A stretch of DNA of 64,000 nucleotides from contig NZ_BDJB01000003.1 in assembly GCF_002117915.1 (NCBI RefSeq), forward strand, positions 248,001 to 312,000, given 5' to 3'. Below, one piece after another: positions 25,911-34,132 of the stretch. The notes beneath the pieces are model-generated. The model made no database searches, was not told the DNA's origin, and saw nothing but the letters and a program-made list of their open reading frames with translations. Numbering within the stretch: position 1 is the first letter of the stretch; every line of letters starts with the position of its first letter. Both the position numbers and the translations under genes were made by a program. This stretch comes from Sphingomonas sp. TZW2008. GTDB taxonomy: Bacteria > Pseudomonadota > Alphaproteobacteria > Sphingomonadales > Sphingomonadaceae.

Positions 25911-26984
25911 TCACTGGTCCGCATCCCCCTGCGCGCTAGTGTCTTGCGCCTCCCGCCACAGGGCCTCGACCAGCTGCGCGGCAGGCAGCGAACGCGCCAG
26001 CCGCGCGCCTTGGCCGGCCCAGTGCGCGCCGAAACCCGGCTCGCCGGCGGCGCGCGCCGCCGCGTTCAGCGCCTTACCCGCATCGTAGGCGATTGGATAA
26101 TCCGGCGCGGGAAGCCCGGTCGCCTCTCCCCATCGGGTAAAGCGGTTCGTCAGGCAACGCGCCGGCCGGCCCGATATTGCGCTCGTCATCGTCGTGTGAT
26201 GCGCAGCTTCCCCGAACAGCGCCGCGCGATAGCCGGTGTCGGCGCTGCTCTCCGGACACGCGACGAAGGCGGTGCCCAGCTGCGCGGCCGCGGCGCCTAG
26301 GCTGAGCGCCGCACGGATGCCGGCGCCATCCATGATCCCGCCGGCGGCGATGACGGGTAGGGTCGTATGCGTGACGAGCAGCCGCGTCAGCGCCACCGTG
26401 CCGAGGCGGTCATCGCGCGCCGCAGGATCGAACACGCCGCGATGCCCGCCGGCCTCCCAGCCCTGCGCGACGATCAGGTCGATGCCGGCCGCTTCGATCT
26501 GCCGCGCTTCATCGAGGTTGGTAGCAGAGGCGAGCAACAGGCTGCCGGCGCCCTTCAACGCCGCAATCTTTTCCTTTGGCGGCACGCCGAAGTGGAAACT
26601 GATCACCGGCGGCGCCGTCTCCAGCAGCATCGCAAGCATCGCGTCGTCATCGGCGAAGCTGGTGTAGATCGTCCTCAACGCTGCCGGTGGCGTCGCGCCG
26701 TAGCGCTCGAAAGTCGGCCGCAGCGCATCGATCCATCGCCGCTCGCGCATCGCGTCCGGTCGCGGCGTCGCATGGACGAAGAGATTGACGTTGAAGGCGC
26801 GGCAGGTGCGGGCGCGAACGGCGTCGATCATCGATCGTGCTCCGTCGGCATCGGTCGCGCCGACACCGATCGAACCCAGCCCGCCGGCCTCGGACACCGC
26901 AGCCGCCAATTGCGGTGTTGAAACGCCCGCCATCGGAGCCTGTACGATGGGAATGGTGACGCCGAGGTGCTGGAACGAGCGCAT
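25911..26984 (-). CDS. Nitronate monooxygenase (2-nitropropane dioxygenase family)
   Basis: A 357-residue FMN-dependent TIM-barrel enzyme that oxidises alkyl nitronates such as propionate 3-nitronate. The start [26 protein letters not shown] is the family N-terminus, [11 protein letters not shown] is the glycine-rich phosphate-binding/catalytic stretch (with the conserved His), and [28 protein letters not shown] form the FMN site. The ATG at 26984 was chosen over a 37-residue upstream extension that is not family-like. In sphingomonads such genes are usually single; no nitro-compound pathway is next to it. Confidence 0.92.
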   Translation of the reverse strand: MRSFQHLGVTIPIVQAPMAGVSTPQLAAAVSEAGGLGSIGVGATDADGARSMIDAVRARTCRAFNVNLFVHATPRPDAMRERRWIDALRPTFERYGATPPAALRTIYTSFADDDAMLAMLLETAPPVISFHFGVPPKEKIAALKGAGSLLLASATNLDEARQIEAAGIDLIVAQGWEAGGHRGVFDPAARDDRLGTVALTRLLVTHTTLPVIAAGGIMDGAGIRAALSLGAAAAQLGTAFVACPESSADTGYRAALFGEAAHHTTMTSAISGRPARCLTNRFTRWGEATGLPAPDYPIAYDAGKALNAAARAAGEPGFGAHWAGQGARLARSLPAAQLVEALWREAQDTSAQGDADQ

Positions 26985-27160
26985 CACAGGGTCATGCGCG
27001 CGGCAGCGGCACTCCACAATCGCGCAGCAACCTAGCAGCCGTGCCACCGACGCGGCGCGATCGCACGCGCGAGCGAGGGGCAAGTGAATCGCCAACAGAT
27101 CGATCGGAACCTGCCGACAACGTTAGCGCCCGCGCGCGCGACCCGCTAACCCTCCCCCGC

Positions 27161-27751
27161 ATGTGCAACGAGGCCGCCCGCCGCATCGCCCTTGGCGAGC
27201 TCCGCAACGACTGGGGCGAGACGCGCATCCCGCTCGTCTTCCCCGAAGGCGCGCCCAACATGGCACCGCTCGACGGCTTCCGCATTACCGATTCGACGAT
27301 CATCATCCGCGGCGTCGAGGGCGCTGCGGATCGGGCGGAGTGCGTCACGCGCCGCTGGAGCTGGCCGGGTGCGGGCGGGCGGCCGGTCTACAACTATCGC
27401 TCGGACGGGCGGAGCCTCGTCAAGGGCCGCTGCCTCATCCCGGTCGACGCGTTCTTTGAGTTCACCGCGCCGGCCGATCCCAAGGCGAAGCGCAAAGACA
27501 AATGGGCCTTTCGCCTCGTCGATCATTCGTGGTTCTGCATTGCCGGTCTGTGGCGGCACGACGCGGCCGTCGGCGAAGCCTTCACCATGCTGACGTGCGA
27601 GCCGGGTCCCGATATCGCGCCCTACCATTCGCGCCAGGTCGTCGTGCTCGGCCGCGATACCTGGGCAGCGTGGCTCGATCCGGCGGTTCCCTCGGCCGAT
27701 CTGTGCCGGCCGCTGCCCGCGGGCAGCCTCTCGGTGGAGCCGGCGCGTTGA
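27161..27751 (+). CDS. SRAP (HMCES/YedK) family DNA-protein crosslink protein
   Basis: A 196-residue protein beginning Met-Cys; Cys2, exposed after Met removal, is the residue that forms a stable thiazolidine crosslink with abasic sites in single-stranded DNA. The other active-site residues are present: Asn78 (YNYRSD), Glu100 (IPVDAFFEF) and His156 (YHSRQVV). The family normally has an HxRMP-like stretch; here it is YHSRQ, marking a variant subfamily. It would protect abasic sites during replication. Its TGA overlaps the TTG start of nhaA, so it heads a three-gene coupled operon. Confidence 0.92.
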   Translation: MCNEAARRIALGELRNDWGETRIPLVFPEGAPNMAPLDGFRITDSTIIIRGVEGAADRAECVTRRWSWPGAGGRPVYNYRSDGRSLVKGRCLIPVDAFFEFTAPADPKAKRKDKWAFRLVDHSWFCIAGLWRHDAAVGEAFTMLTCEPGPDIAPYHSRQVVVLGRDTWAAWLDPAVPSADLCRPLPAGSLSVEPAR

Positions 27752-28944
27752 CGCGGCGCCGCTCCGCGCTGCGCGCGTTCCTCGCGAACGAGGCCGCCGG
27801 CGGCGTCGTCCTGATCGTCGCCGCGATCCTCGCGATGATCGTCGCCAATCTGCCCGTGACGGCGGAAGGCTATGCGCACGCGCTCCATGCCGAGATTGGG
27901 CCGGTCCTCGCGCCGCAGCTCGGCGCGATGACGGTCCACCTGTGGATCAACGATGGGCTGATGGCGCTGTTCTTCCTGCTCGTCGGGCTGGAGATCAAGC
28001 GCGAGTTCGTCGACGGCCGGCTGGCACAGGCCGATCAGCGCCGCCTGCCCTTCCTCGCCGCCGCCGCCGGCATGGCGGTCCCCGCGCTCGTCTTCCTCGC
28101 GATCGTCGGCGACGCGCCGCAGCTGCAGCGCGGCTGGGCGATCCCCGCGGCGACCGATATCGCCTTCGCCGTCGGCATCATGGCGATGCTGGGCTCGCGC
28201 GTTCCCTCCGCGCTGAAGCTGCTGCTGACGACGGTGGCGATCGTCGACGATATGGGCGCCGTCGCGATCATCGCGCTCGCCTATACTGATCAGATCAGCG
28301 CTGTTGCGCTCGCCGGCGCGGGGCTCGCCACGATCGTTCTCTACGTCATGAACCGGCGCGGGATTATGGTGCTGTGGCCGTATCTGCTCGTCGGCGCCGC
28401 ATTGTGGCTGTTCGTGCTGCGATCGGGCGTCCATGCGACGATCGCGGGCGTCGTGACCGCGGCCTTCGTGCCGATCGTCCGCACGCCCGGCGCCCCCGAC
28501 GCCGCGCACTCGTCGCTTCACCGCCTCGAACACGCGCTTCACCCGTGGGTCGCCTTCGCGGTCGTGCCGCTGTTCGCCTTCGCCAATGCCGGCGTCGCGC
28601 TGGGCGCCACGGGTTGGGCGATCGCCGGCGAGCCGCTCGTGCTCGCGGTGGCGGCAGGGCTGTTCTTCGGCAAGCAGATCGGCATCTTCGGCATGATCTG
28701 GGGCGCCGCGCGGCTCGGCATCGCCAAGCCGCCGCATCGCGTCAGCTGGGCACAGCTCTACGGCATGGCGCTGCTCGCCGGGATCGGCTTCACAATGAGC
28801 CTGTTCATCGGCACGCTCGCCTTCCCCGGCGACCCCCCGCTGGTCGAGGAAGTGAAGGTCGGGGTGCTCGCCGGCTCGATCGCATCGGCGCTTGCCGGCG
28901 CGATCGTCCTCGCGCTCGCCAAGCCCGCGAGCCGGGCGTCGTGA
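27748..28944 (+). CDS. nhaA: Na+/H+ antiporter NhaA
   Basis: A 398-residue inner-membrane antiporter exchanging sodium for protons. It shows FLANEAAGGVVL, the ATDIAFAVG segment carrying the first essential Asp, and VDDMGAVAIIALAY with the Asp-Asp transport pair; the last helices include FTMSLFIGTLAF. The start is TTG at 27748, inside the upstream stop codon (TTGA), giving MTRRRSALRAFLANEA, the expected N-terminus; an upstream frame from 27502 is only a shadow of the SRAP gene. Its own stop overlaps the GTG of the deacetylase gene. Confidence 0.95.
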   Translation: MTRRRSALRAFLANEAAGGVVLIVAAILAMIVANLPVTAEGYAHALHAEIGPVLAPQLGAMTVHLWINDGLMALFFLLVGLEIKREFVDGRLAQADQRRLPFLAAAAGMAVPALVFLAIVGDAPQLQRGWAIPAATDIAFAVGIMAMLGSRVPSALKLLLTTVAIVDDMGAVAIIALAYTDQISAVALAGAGLATIVLYVMNRRGIMVLWPYLLVGAALWLFVLRSGVHATIAGVVTAAFVPIVRTPGAPDAAHSSLHRLEHALHPWVAFAVVPLFAFANAGVALGATGWAIAGEPLVLAVAAGLFFGKQIGIFGMIWGAARLGIAKPPHRVSWAQLYGMALLAGIGFTMSLFIGTLAFPGDPPLVEEVKVGVLAGSIASALAGAIVLALAKPASRAS

Positions 28945-29945
28945 AGCGCTTCTTCTCGCCCGCACAGCTTGCGCACGCGCCACGGCACGAGCTCCATAAC
29001 GGCGGCTTCACCGACTATGCTGAGAAGCCGGAACGCGCTCAGGCGATCCTCGACGCGATCGGCGGCGCGGACGCCCCGCCCGATTGCGGCGACGCGCCGA
29101 TCCTCGCGGTGCATTCGCCCGACTATTGCGCGTTCCTGCAACAAGCGCCCGCCGCCTGGGCTGCCGCCGGACGCCCCGGCGATGCCCTGCCCTATGCCTT
29201 TCCGATCGTCGGCCGCCGCCCGCTGCGACTCGACCGGGTCGACGCGCTGCTCGGCCGCCACTCGTTCGACGCGACGACGCCCATCACCGCGCAGACCTGG
29301 GCCAGCGCCTACGGCAGCGCACAGTCGGCGCTCGCCGCGACACACGCGGTGCTCGGCGGGGAACGCGCCGCCTTCGCGCTATGTCGTCCGCCCGGCCACC
29401 ACGCCGGCGCCGATTATTGCGGCGGCTACTGCCACCTCAACATCGCCGCGATCGCCGCGCAGGCGGCGCGCGACGCGGGCCACGCGCGCGTCGCGATCCT
29501 CGATATCGATTATCACCACGGCAACGGCACGCAGGACATCTTCTGGCAGCGCGGCGATGTCTTCTACGCCAGCGTCCACGCCGACCCCGCAACCGATTAT
29601 CCCTTCTACTGGGGCCACACCGACGAGACCGGCGAGGGCGCTGGCGAAGGCGCGACGCTCAACCTGCCACTGCCGCACGGCACCACGCTTGACGCGTTCC
29701 GCACGGCGCAGAGCCGCGCTCTCGACGCAATTGCGCGCTGGGGCGCGAGCTTCCTCGTGCTCAGCTTCGGCGCGGACACGTGGGAGGGCGATCCGATCAG
29801 CCACTTCGCGCTGCGCACGCCCGATTACACCGTAATCGGGCGCGATATCGCTGCGCTCGGGCTGCCGACCGCGATCGTGATGGAGGGTGGCTATGCGATC
29901 GACGCGCTCGGCGCCAACGTCGCAAGCCTCCTCGCCGGCTTCTGA
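28941..29945 (+). CDS. Histone-deacetylase-like / acetylpolyamine amidohydrolase family protein
   Basis: A 334-residue zinc hydrolase of the arginase-deacetylase fold. The tandem catalytic histidines are His153-His154 (RPPGHHAG), the zinc ligands Asp190 and His192 (ILDIDYHHGNG) and Asp284 (GADTWEGDP), and the transition-state Tyr is Tyr318 (EGGYAID). All are intact, so it should remove acetyl groups from polyamines or an acylated small molecule; the LxxPYAFPIV entry segment resembles the bacterial polyamine deacetylases. The GTG start overlaps the nhaA stop (GTGA). The dipeptidase gene converges with only 4 bp between stops. Confidence 0.93.
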   Translation: MKRFFSPAQLAHAPRHELHNGGFTDYAEKPERAQAILDAIGGADAPPDCGDAPILAVHSPDYCAFLQQAPAAWAAAGRPGDALPYAFPIVGRRPLRLDRVDALLGRHSFDATTPITAQTWASAYGSAQSALAATHAVLGGERAAFALCRPPGHHAGADYCGGYCHLNIAAIAAQAARDAGHARVAILDIDYHHGNGTQDIFWQRGDVFYASVHADPATDYPFYWGHTDETGEGAGEGATLNLPLPHGTTLDAFRTAQSRALDAIARWGASFLVLSFGADTWEGDPISHFALRTPDYTVIGRDIAALGLPTAIVMEGGYAIDALGANVASLLAGF

Positions 29946-29949
29946 GGCT

Positions 29950-31179
29950 TCAGTTCAGCGCAGTCGCGTCGATCGGCGGCCGGCCCTTCTGGCTTGCCGC
30001 CACCGCCCCCACCCTCTCGATCACGCGCAGCACGTTGCCTTGCGCCAGTGCCGCGAGATCGGCATCGTTCCATCCACGCCGGGCAAGCTCGGCGAACAGC
30101 CGCGGATAGCCGTCCACCCCCGCCATATCCTCGGGCGCTGTGCCGCCGATGCCGTCGTAATCGCCGCCGATCCCGACCGCGCCGCGCCCTGCCACGCGCG
30201 CGATATGCTCGACGTGGTCGGCAACGGTCGCGGCGGTCACACGCGGCATCGGATGCGCGGCATCCCACGCGACGAGCGGCGCGGGCGCCTTGGGGCCGTA
30301 GGCATCGGTGGCGAGCCCGTTCGCCTTGCCGAACGCGGTCCGCTCGCGATCCCACGCCCGCCACGCGCTCGACAGGAACGCCGGATAGACGTTGACCATC
30401 ACCACGCCGCCCGCCGCCCCGATCCGCCGCAGCAGATCGTCAGGGATGTTGCGCGGCGCATCCGCCAGCGCGCGCGCCGAGGAATGCGACGCGATTACCG
30501 GCGCCACCGCGACGTCGAGGACCGCAGCCAGCGTCGCGTCGGACACGTGGCTCACGTCGACGATCATCCCGATGCGGTTCATCTCCGCCACTACCTGCCG
30601 CCCGAAGGCAGTGAGCCCGTTCGCGCGCGGGGCGTCGGTCGACGAATCGGCCCAGGCAAGGCTCTTGCCATGCGTCAGCGTCATGTAACCGACGCCGAGC
30701 GCCTTCATCTGGCGCAGCACCGAGAGCCGCCCGTCGATCTGATGCCCACCCTCGATCCCGATCAACGAGGCGATCCGCCCGCCGCGCTGCGCCTCGCGGA
30801 TGTCGGTGGCGCTTGTCGCCAGGGCAAACGCAGTTGGGTTCGCCGCGACGAAGCGGCGTACGATGTCGATCTGCTCGAGCGTCATTTCCACCGCGCGCGG
30901 CCCGGTCGTGTCGGCGGGTATCCACACCGACCAGAACTGCCCGCCTACCCCGCCCCGCCGAAGGCGCGGCACATCGGTCTGCAGCGGATACGGCAGCGCG
31001 GCCGTATCGCGCGAGAGATCCAGTGCCTCCACCCGCGCCTCGTGCCGCTCGCGGATTTCCCAGGCGAGATCGTTGTGGCCGTCGATAATCGGGGAACGTT
31101 CCAGCAATTGCGTCACGCGTGCGGGCACCGGCGGCGACGCGGGCGCCGCGGCGGCAAGCAGGATGGCGATCAACGACAT
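29950..31179 (-). CDS. Membrane dipeptidase (renal dipeptidase family, peptidase M19)
   Basis: A 409-residue secreted zinc dipeptidase. After a signal peptide (LIAILLAAAAPASP) it has the metal motif IDGHNDLAWEIRE, the bridging Glu region IGIEGGHQID, DVSHVSDATL, the His in VIASHSSARAL and the Asp in GIGGDYDGI. Such enzymes cleave dipeptides (including D-residues) in the periplasm. The ATG is 24 bp from the CGTT box of an EcfG-like promoter, so it may be induced in the general stress response. Confidence 0.93.
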   Translation of the reverse strand: MSLIAILLAAAAPASPPVPARVTQLLERSPIIDGHNDLAWEIRERHEARVEALDLSRDTAALPYPLQTDVPRLRRGGVGGQFWSVWIPADTTGPRAVEMTLEQIDIVRRFVAANPTAFALATSATDIREAQRGGRIASLIGIEGGHQIDGRLSVLRQMKALGVGYMTLTHGKSLAWADSSTDAPRANGLTAFGRQVVAEMNRIGMIVDVSHVSDATLAAVLDVAVAPVIASHSSARALADAPRNIPDDLLRRIGAAGGVVMVNVYPAFLSSAWRAWDRERTAFGKANGLATDAYGPKAPAPLVAWDAAHPMPRVTAATVADHVEHIARVAGRGAVGIGGDYDGIGGTAPEDMAGVDGYPRLFAELARRGWNDADLAALAQGNVLRVIERVGAVAASQKGRPPIDATALN

Positions 31180-31200
31180 TGAGGCTCCCCATATCGGAAC

Positions 31201-31227
31201 GGAACGGAAACGGAGATACCGCGTTCC
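31201..31227. promoter_or_regulatory. Two-way EcfG-type stress promoter
   Basis: On the plus strand GGAAC (31201-31205), 16 bases, CGTT (31222-31225). On the minus strand GGAAC (31227-31223), 16 bases, CGTT (31206-31203). Both orientations match the EcfG consensus exactly because the site is quasi-palindromic. The minus-strand promoter would serve the dipeptidase (24 bp to ATG); the plus-strand one faces the 62-aa gene about 190 bp away. Confidence 0.5.
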
Positions 31228-31415
31228 GCACCATTCCCTCCCGGCGATCGTGCCGGGATACGCAGCATTGGAACGTCACGCGGCCGAAAGATCAAGGTAA
31301 ACGGCCGTTGCTATATCAACGCCATGTGCCGTGTTTCGAACGTCCGCCACCCGCCTGATTTAAAACTGTAAAATCGCGCCCATATGGAAGCGCAGGAGAG
31401 ACCGGAGTAGCATTG

Positions 31416-31604
31416 GTGACCGACGACAAGGACTATTTCTACCGCCGCGCCGAACTCGAGCTGGAAATGGCGCAGCGCACCGAGCATCCGGAGGCGGTGA
31501 AGGCGCATTACACGATCGCCAGCTACTATCTGGACAAGGTTTATAACGACACGGACGAAGCGGCCGCTGATCCCGCCGCGTCGGACGAGCCGACGCCTGC
31601 CTAG
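31416..31604 (+). CDS. Small acidic helical protein (conserved-looking, unknown)
   Basis: A 62-residue protein with no signal peptide. The N-terminal two thirds look like paired helices (YFYRRAELELEMAQRTEHP, then AVKAHYTIASYYLDKVY), reminiscent of a single TPR-like helical hairpin; the C-terminus is acidic and disordered (DEAAADPAASDEPTPA). GGAG eight bases upstream of the GTG at 31416 decides the start; a TTG three bases earlier is less well placed. The gene lies downstream of the two-way EcfG-like promoter and ends 9 bp from the convergent cyclophilin gene. Function unknown. Confidence 0.7.
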   Translation: MTDDKDYFYRRAELELEMAQRTEHPEAVKAHYTIASYYLDKVYNDTDEAAADPAASDEPTPA

Positions 31605-31613
31605 CGTCGCCGC

Positions 31614-32273
31614 TCAGCCGTCCTTGCGCCCCTCGATCAGCCATGGGCGCGGGCGGCCGGTGGGGCGTGGTTTGCCGTCGAGCCGCACTGATCGGGTGAT
31701 GACGACGGGCTTCATCAGCATCGTTCCTGCCATCCGCCCGCCGGTCGGCTGCGCCAGGATGCGTTTGATCACCGCTTGCCCCCCCACGACCCGGCCGAAC
31801 GCCGCATAGCCCGGATTGGTCTTCGTCCAGTCCATCTGCGGCGCGGCGCCGACAGTGATGAACCAATTGCCGTTCGCCGATCCGGGCGGCCCGCGCCGCG
31901 CCATCGATATCGTCATGTCGAGGTGCTTGATCCCCGTCTTCGCCGTCGATTCATGCGGGATCAGATCAAGGAAGCGGCGCGCGTCAGTGCGGATGCCCGA
32001 TTGCACGAAGCCATATTGCGGCGCCGCCTTGTTGCGCGCCACGCGATAGAAGGCGATCCCGTCGAACCGCCCGTCGTCGACATAGCGCATGAAGTTGGCG
32101 GTCGTCTCCGGCGCTCGCTTCGCGTTCAGCGCCAGCACGATCGGCCCCATCGCCGTCTCCAGCCGCACGCGGACGAACCCCGGCGTCGGCCGATCGGCGC
32201 GCTGCGCGGCGGCGGGGGCCATGATCGCGGGCAGCATCGCGCCGATCAGCGCGGACGACAGGATGATACGCAT
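31614..32273 (-). CDS. Periplasmic cyclophilin-type peptidyl-prolyl isomerase
   Basis: A 219-residue protein with a signal peptide (LSSALIGAMLPAIMAPAAAQ) and a cyclophilin barrel: ETAMGPIVLALNAKRAPETTANFMRYV, FDGIAFYRVAR (the FYRV block), GSANGNWFITVGA and AFGRVVGGQAVIKRIL. It would speed proline isomerisation of exported proteins. The barrel is interrupted by the usual bacterial loop around KHLDMTISMARRGPP. It lies 53 bp downstream of the M20 peptidase gene in the same direction and may be on the same transcript. Confidence 0.92.
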   Translation of the reverse strand: MRIILSSALIGAMLPAIMAPAAAQRADRPTPGFVRVRLETAMGPIVLALNAKRAPETTANFMRYVDDGRFDGIAFYRVARNKAAPQYGFVQSGIRTDARRFLDLIPHESTAKTGIKHLDMTISMARRGPPGSANGNWFITVGAAPQMDWTKTNPGYAAFGRVVGGQAVIKRILAQPTGGRMAGTMLMKPVVITRSVRLDGKPRPTGRPRPWLIEGRKDG

Positions 32274-32326
32274 CCCCGCGCGGTAGCCGCCGACGCTTCG
32301 CAGCGCCAGCGCTCCGCGCGCTCACC

Positions 32327-33709
32327 TCATTTCGACAGATCGGTCAGCACCGACCGGTAATAGCGCACGCCCAGTGGCACGTTGTCGATCGGGGTGCGCT
32401 CGTTCAGCCCGTGCGCGAACTCGTCCGATTCCTTCAGGAACAGCGGGCTGATGCCGTAGCTGGGGATGCCGACCGAACGGAACCACATCGAATCGCTCGC
32501 GCCGGCGGACATCGACGGGAACACCGGCACGCCGGGCCGCACCGCGCCGATCGCCTTCTTCACCGCGGTCATCAGGTCGGGGCGCAGCGGCGAGGCGTCG
32601 GTCGGGTTCGATCCCTCGGTCACGTCGCTGAACTTTACCGCCGGATCGGCGGCGACGCGTTGCAGCTCGGCCATCACCGCCGCGGGCTTCACGCCCGGAA
32701 AGATGCGGCAGTTGATGTTGGCGGTCGCGCGCTGCGGCAGCGCATTCAGCGCGTGCCCGCCGCTTATCGTTGTCGTCACGCACGTGGTGCCGATCTGCCC
32801 GACATAGGCGGGGCTCGCCGCCAGCGTTTCGATCGCCGCCTTGTCAGCCGGGTTCGCCGCAAAAGCGCGCATCGCCTTGCCGAGTTCGGGTGTCTGCCGC
32901 GCGGCGATGCCCTCGAAATATCCCTTGGTGATCGGACTCAGCTGCGGCGCGAAGCGATAGCCGCCGATCCGCGCCAGTGCCGCTGCCAGCTGGTTGATCG
33001 CATTGTCACGCCGTGGCGCCGACGAATGGCCGCCGGCGTTGGTCACCTCGAGCTGGAAATCGGCGTAGGTCTTTTCCGCTGCACCCACGGTGAAATATTG
33101 CGGCCGCCCGTCCTCGCCCAGCAGCCCGCCGCCGCCATCGACGTTGAGCGCCATCTCCGCCCCCTTCAACCGCTCGGCGAGGATCGACGATGTCTTCATC
33201 ACCGTTTCCTCGTCGCCCGAGAAGGCAAGTACGATGTCGCGCCGCGGCGTGTAGCCGGCACGTTTCATGTCGATCAGCGTGGCGACCACCAGCGCCATGT
33301 CGAGCTTCATGTCGGTCGCGCCGCGGCCGAAGAGATAGCCGTTCTCGATCACGGGGGTGAACGGGTCGCGCTGCCAGTCGGCAGGCTTCGCCTCGACGAC
33401 ATCCATATGGCCGGAGATGACGAGGGCCGGCGCCTTTGGATCACTCCCGCGCCACCGGGCCATGAACAGCGCGGTATCGTCGACCGGCTCGACGGTAATG
33501 TCCCCGGCTGGGAACCCCGCCGCCACCATCTGCTGCTTGAGATAGGCCGCCGCCGCCGGCGTCTGGTTGCCGGCCCCGCGCACCGTGCGCAGCGCGATCA
33601 GCTTCTTGGCGATCTCGATCGCCTGCGCGTCCGCCGCGCCTGCCGCCGGCGCCGCTTGCGCGCTGCTCGCCGCCAGCAACATCGCCGCGAGCATCCCAAC
33701 CATCTTCAT
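32327..33709 (-). CDS. M20 family metallopeptidase, exported
   Basis: A 460-residue zinc carboxypeptidase/aminoacylase-like enzyme with a signal peptide (MLAAMLLAASSAQAAPAAG). Metal-binding sites are ISGHMDVVEAKP (His, first), GRGATDMKLDMA (bridging Asp), SGDEETVMKT (catalytic Glu pair), and a late His in the dimerisation-domain region (NAGGHSSAPRRDN). It resembles the PM20D1/carboxypeptidase-S clade that splits or joins N-acyl amino acids. The gene is preceded by about 420 bp without a conventional gene but with direct repeats, a stem-loop and an 18-codon ORF with an extreme ribosome-binding site, suggesting regulated expression. Confidence 0.92.
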   Translation of the reverse strand: MKMVGMLAAMLLAASSAQAAPAAGAADAQAIEIAKKLIALRTVRGAGNQTPAAAAYLKQQMVAAGFPAGDITVEPVDDTALFMARWRGSDPKAPALVISGHMDVVEAKPADWQRDPFTPVIENGYLFGRGATDMKLDMALVVATLIDMKRAGYTPRRDIVLAFSGDEETVMKTSSILAERLKGAEMALNVDGGGGLLGEDGRPQYFTVGAAEKTYADFQLEVTNAGGHSSAPRRDNAINQLAAALARIGGYRFAPQLSPITKGYFEGIAARQTPELGKAMRAFAANPADKAAIETLAASPAYVGQIGTTCVTTTISGGHALNALPQRATANINCRIFPGVKPAAVMAELQRVAADPAVKFSDVTEGSNPTDASPLRPDLMTAVKKAIGAVRPGVPVFPSMSAGASDSMWFRSVGIPSYGISPLFLKESDEFAHGLNERTPIDNVPLGVRYYRSVLTDLSK

Positions 33710-33752
33710 CTGCTGACCCCCTGCTTTCCCGCCACGCTACCGGGACGGTCCA

Positions 33753-33795
33753 GATATGAGAAGGGGCGGATATGAGAAGAGCCAGATATGAGAAG
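33753..33795 (-). repeat. Three direct repeats with 16-bp period
   Basis: GATATGAGAAG occurs exactly at 33753-33763, 33769-33779 and 33785-33795, a period of 16 bp, with partly conserved flanks (CCA or CG before each). They lie 44-86 bp upstream of the M20 peptidase ATG on its transcribed side, where iterated sites could bind a regulator or form part of its leader. Confidence 0.7.
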
Positions 33796-33901
33796 AGGTT
33801 GCCGAACGATCCCGCAGGACCGCCCGACAACCCCTAAACATGGTCAGCGGCCGGAGAGCTCCAGCCCGGGAGACCATGCGGGCCTCTACTGCCTATGCAT
33901 T

Positions 33902-33935
33902 CCGGCGTTGCCTGGGGGAGGATACCCCCCGCCGG
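33902..33935 (-). other. Two-layer stem-loop in the leader region
   Basis: CCGGCG (33902-33907) pairs with CGCCGG (33930-33935), and inside it GGGGG (33914-33918) pairs with CCCCC (33925-33929) around the loop AGGATA; a 6-base bulge (TTGCCT) lies on one side. On the minus strand it begins 13 bp after the stop of the 18-codon ORF, a position suited to a terminator or attenuator hairpin, although no T-run follows. Confidence 0.45.
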
Positions 33936-33947
33936 GCCGCGGCGGCG

Positions 33948-34004
33948 TTAGAAGCGCGTCCCCCGAACGAACTGAACCGACCCCATTGCTGAACCATGAG
34001 ACAT
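33948..34004 (-). CDS. 18-residue leader peptide or sORF behind a perfect Shine-Dalgarno
   Basis: ATG at 34004 opens an 18-codon frame (peptide MSHGSAMGSVQFVRGTRF) ending in TAA at 33948. It is too short to judge by codon bias; third positions (TCT, GGT, TCA, GCA, GTT) are much less GC-rich than in neighbouring genes. What supports translation is the upstream GAAAGGAGGTGATCC, a 15-base perfect complement to the 3' end of 16S rRNA, with seven bases between GGAGG and the ATG, which is ideal spacing. It could be a leader peptide for the M20 gene, a small functional peptide, or part of a structured RNA. Confidence 0.45.
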   Translation of the reverse strand: MSHGSAMGSVQFVRGTRF

Positions 34005-34005
34005 C

Positions 34006-34020
34006 GGATCACCTCCTTTC
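34006..34020 (-). promoter_or_regulatory. Maximal ribosome-binding site (anti-16S 3' end)
   Basis: The plus strand reads GGATCACCTCCTTTC, identical to the last bases of bacterial 16S rRNA; the minus strand is thus its exact complement. Ordinary genes here use 4-6 bases of this. The site sits in front of the 18-codon ORF. Confidence 0.6.
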
Positions 34021-34132
34021 GCTGGTTGATAACGAGCGTGGCCAGCCCGGCCACACCGGCAATGTCAGCCGAACCGCGGCGCGATGCAAGGGGTGTTTTG
34101 CACGGCCCGCCGCTTCACCCGCCACATCCGCA

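Noticed and set aside
34006..34020. Fragment of 16S rRNA
   Set aside because: Only the terminal 15 bases match; nothing upstream resembles 16S helix 45, so it is not an rRNA remnant.
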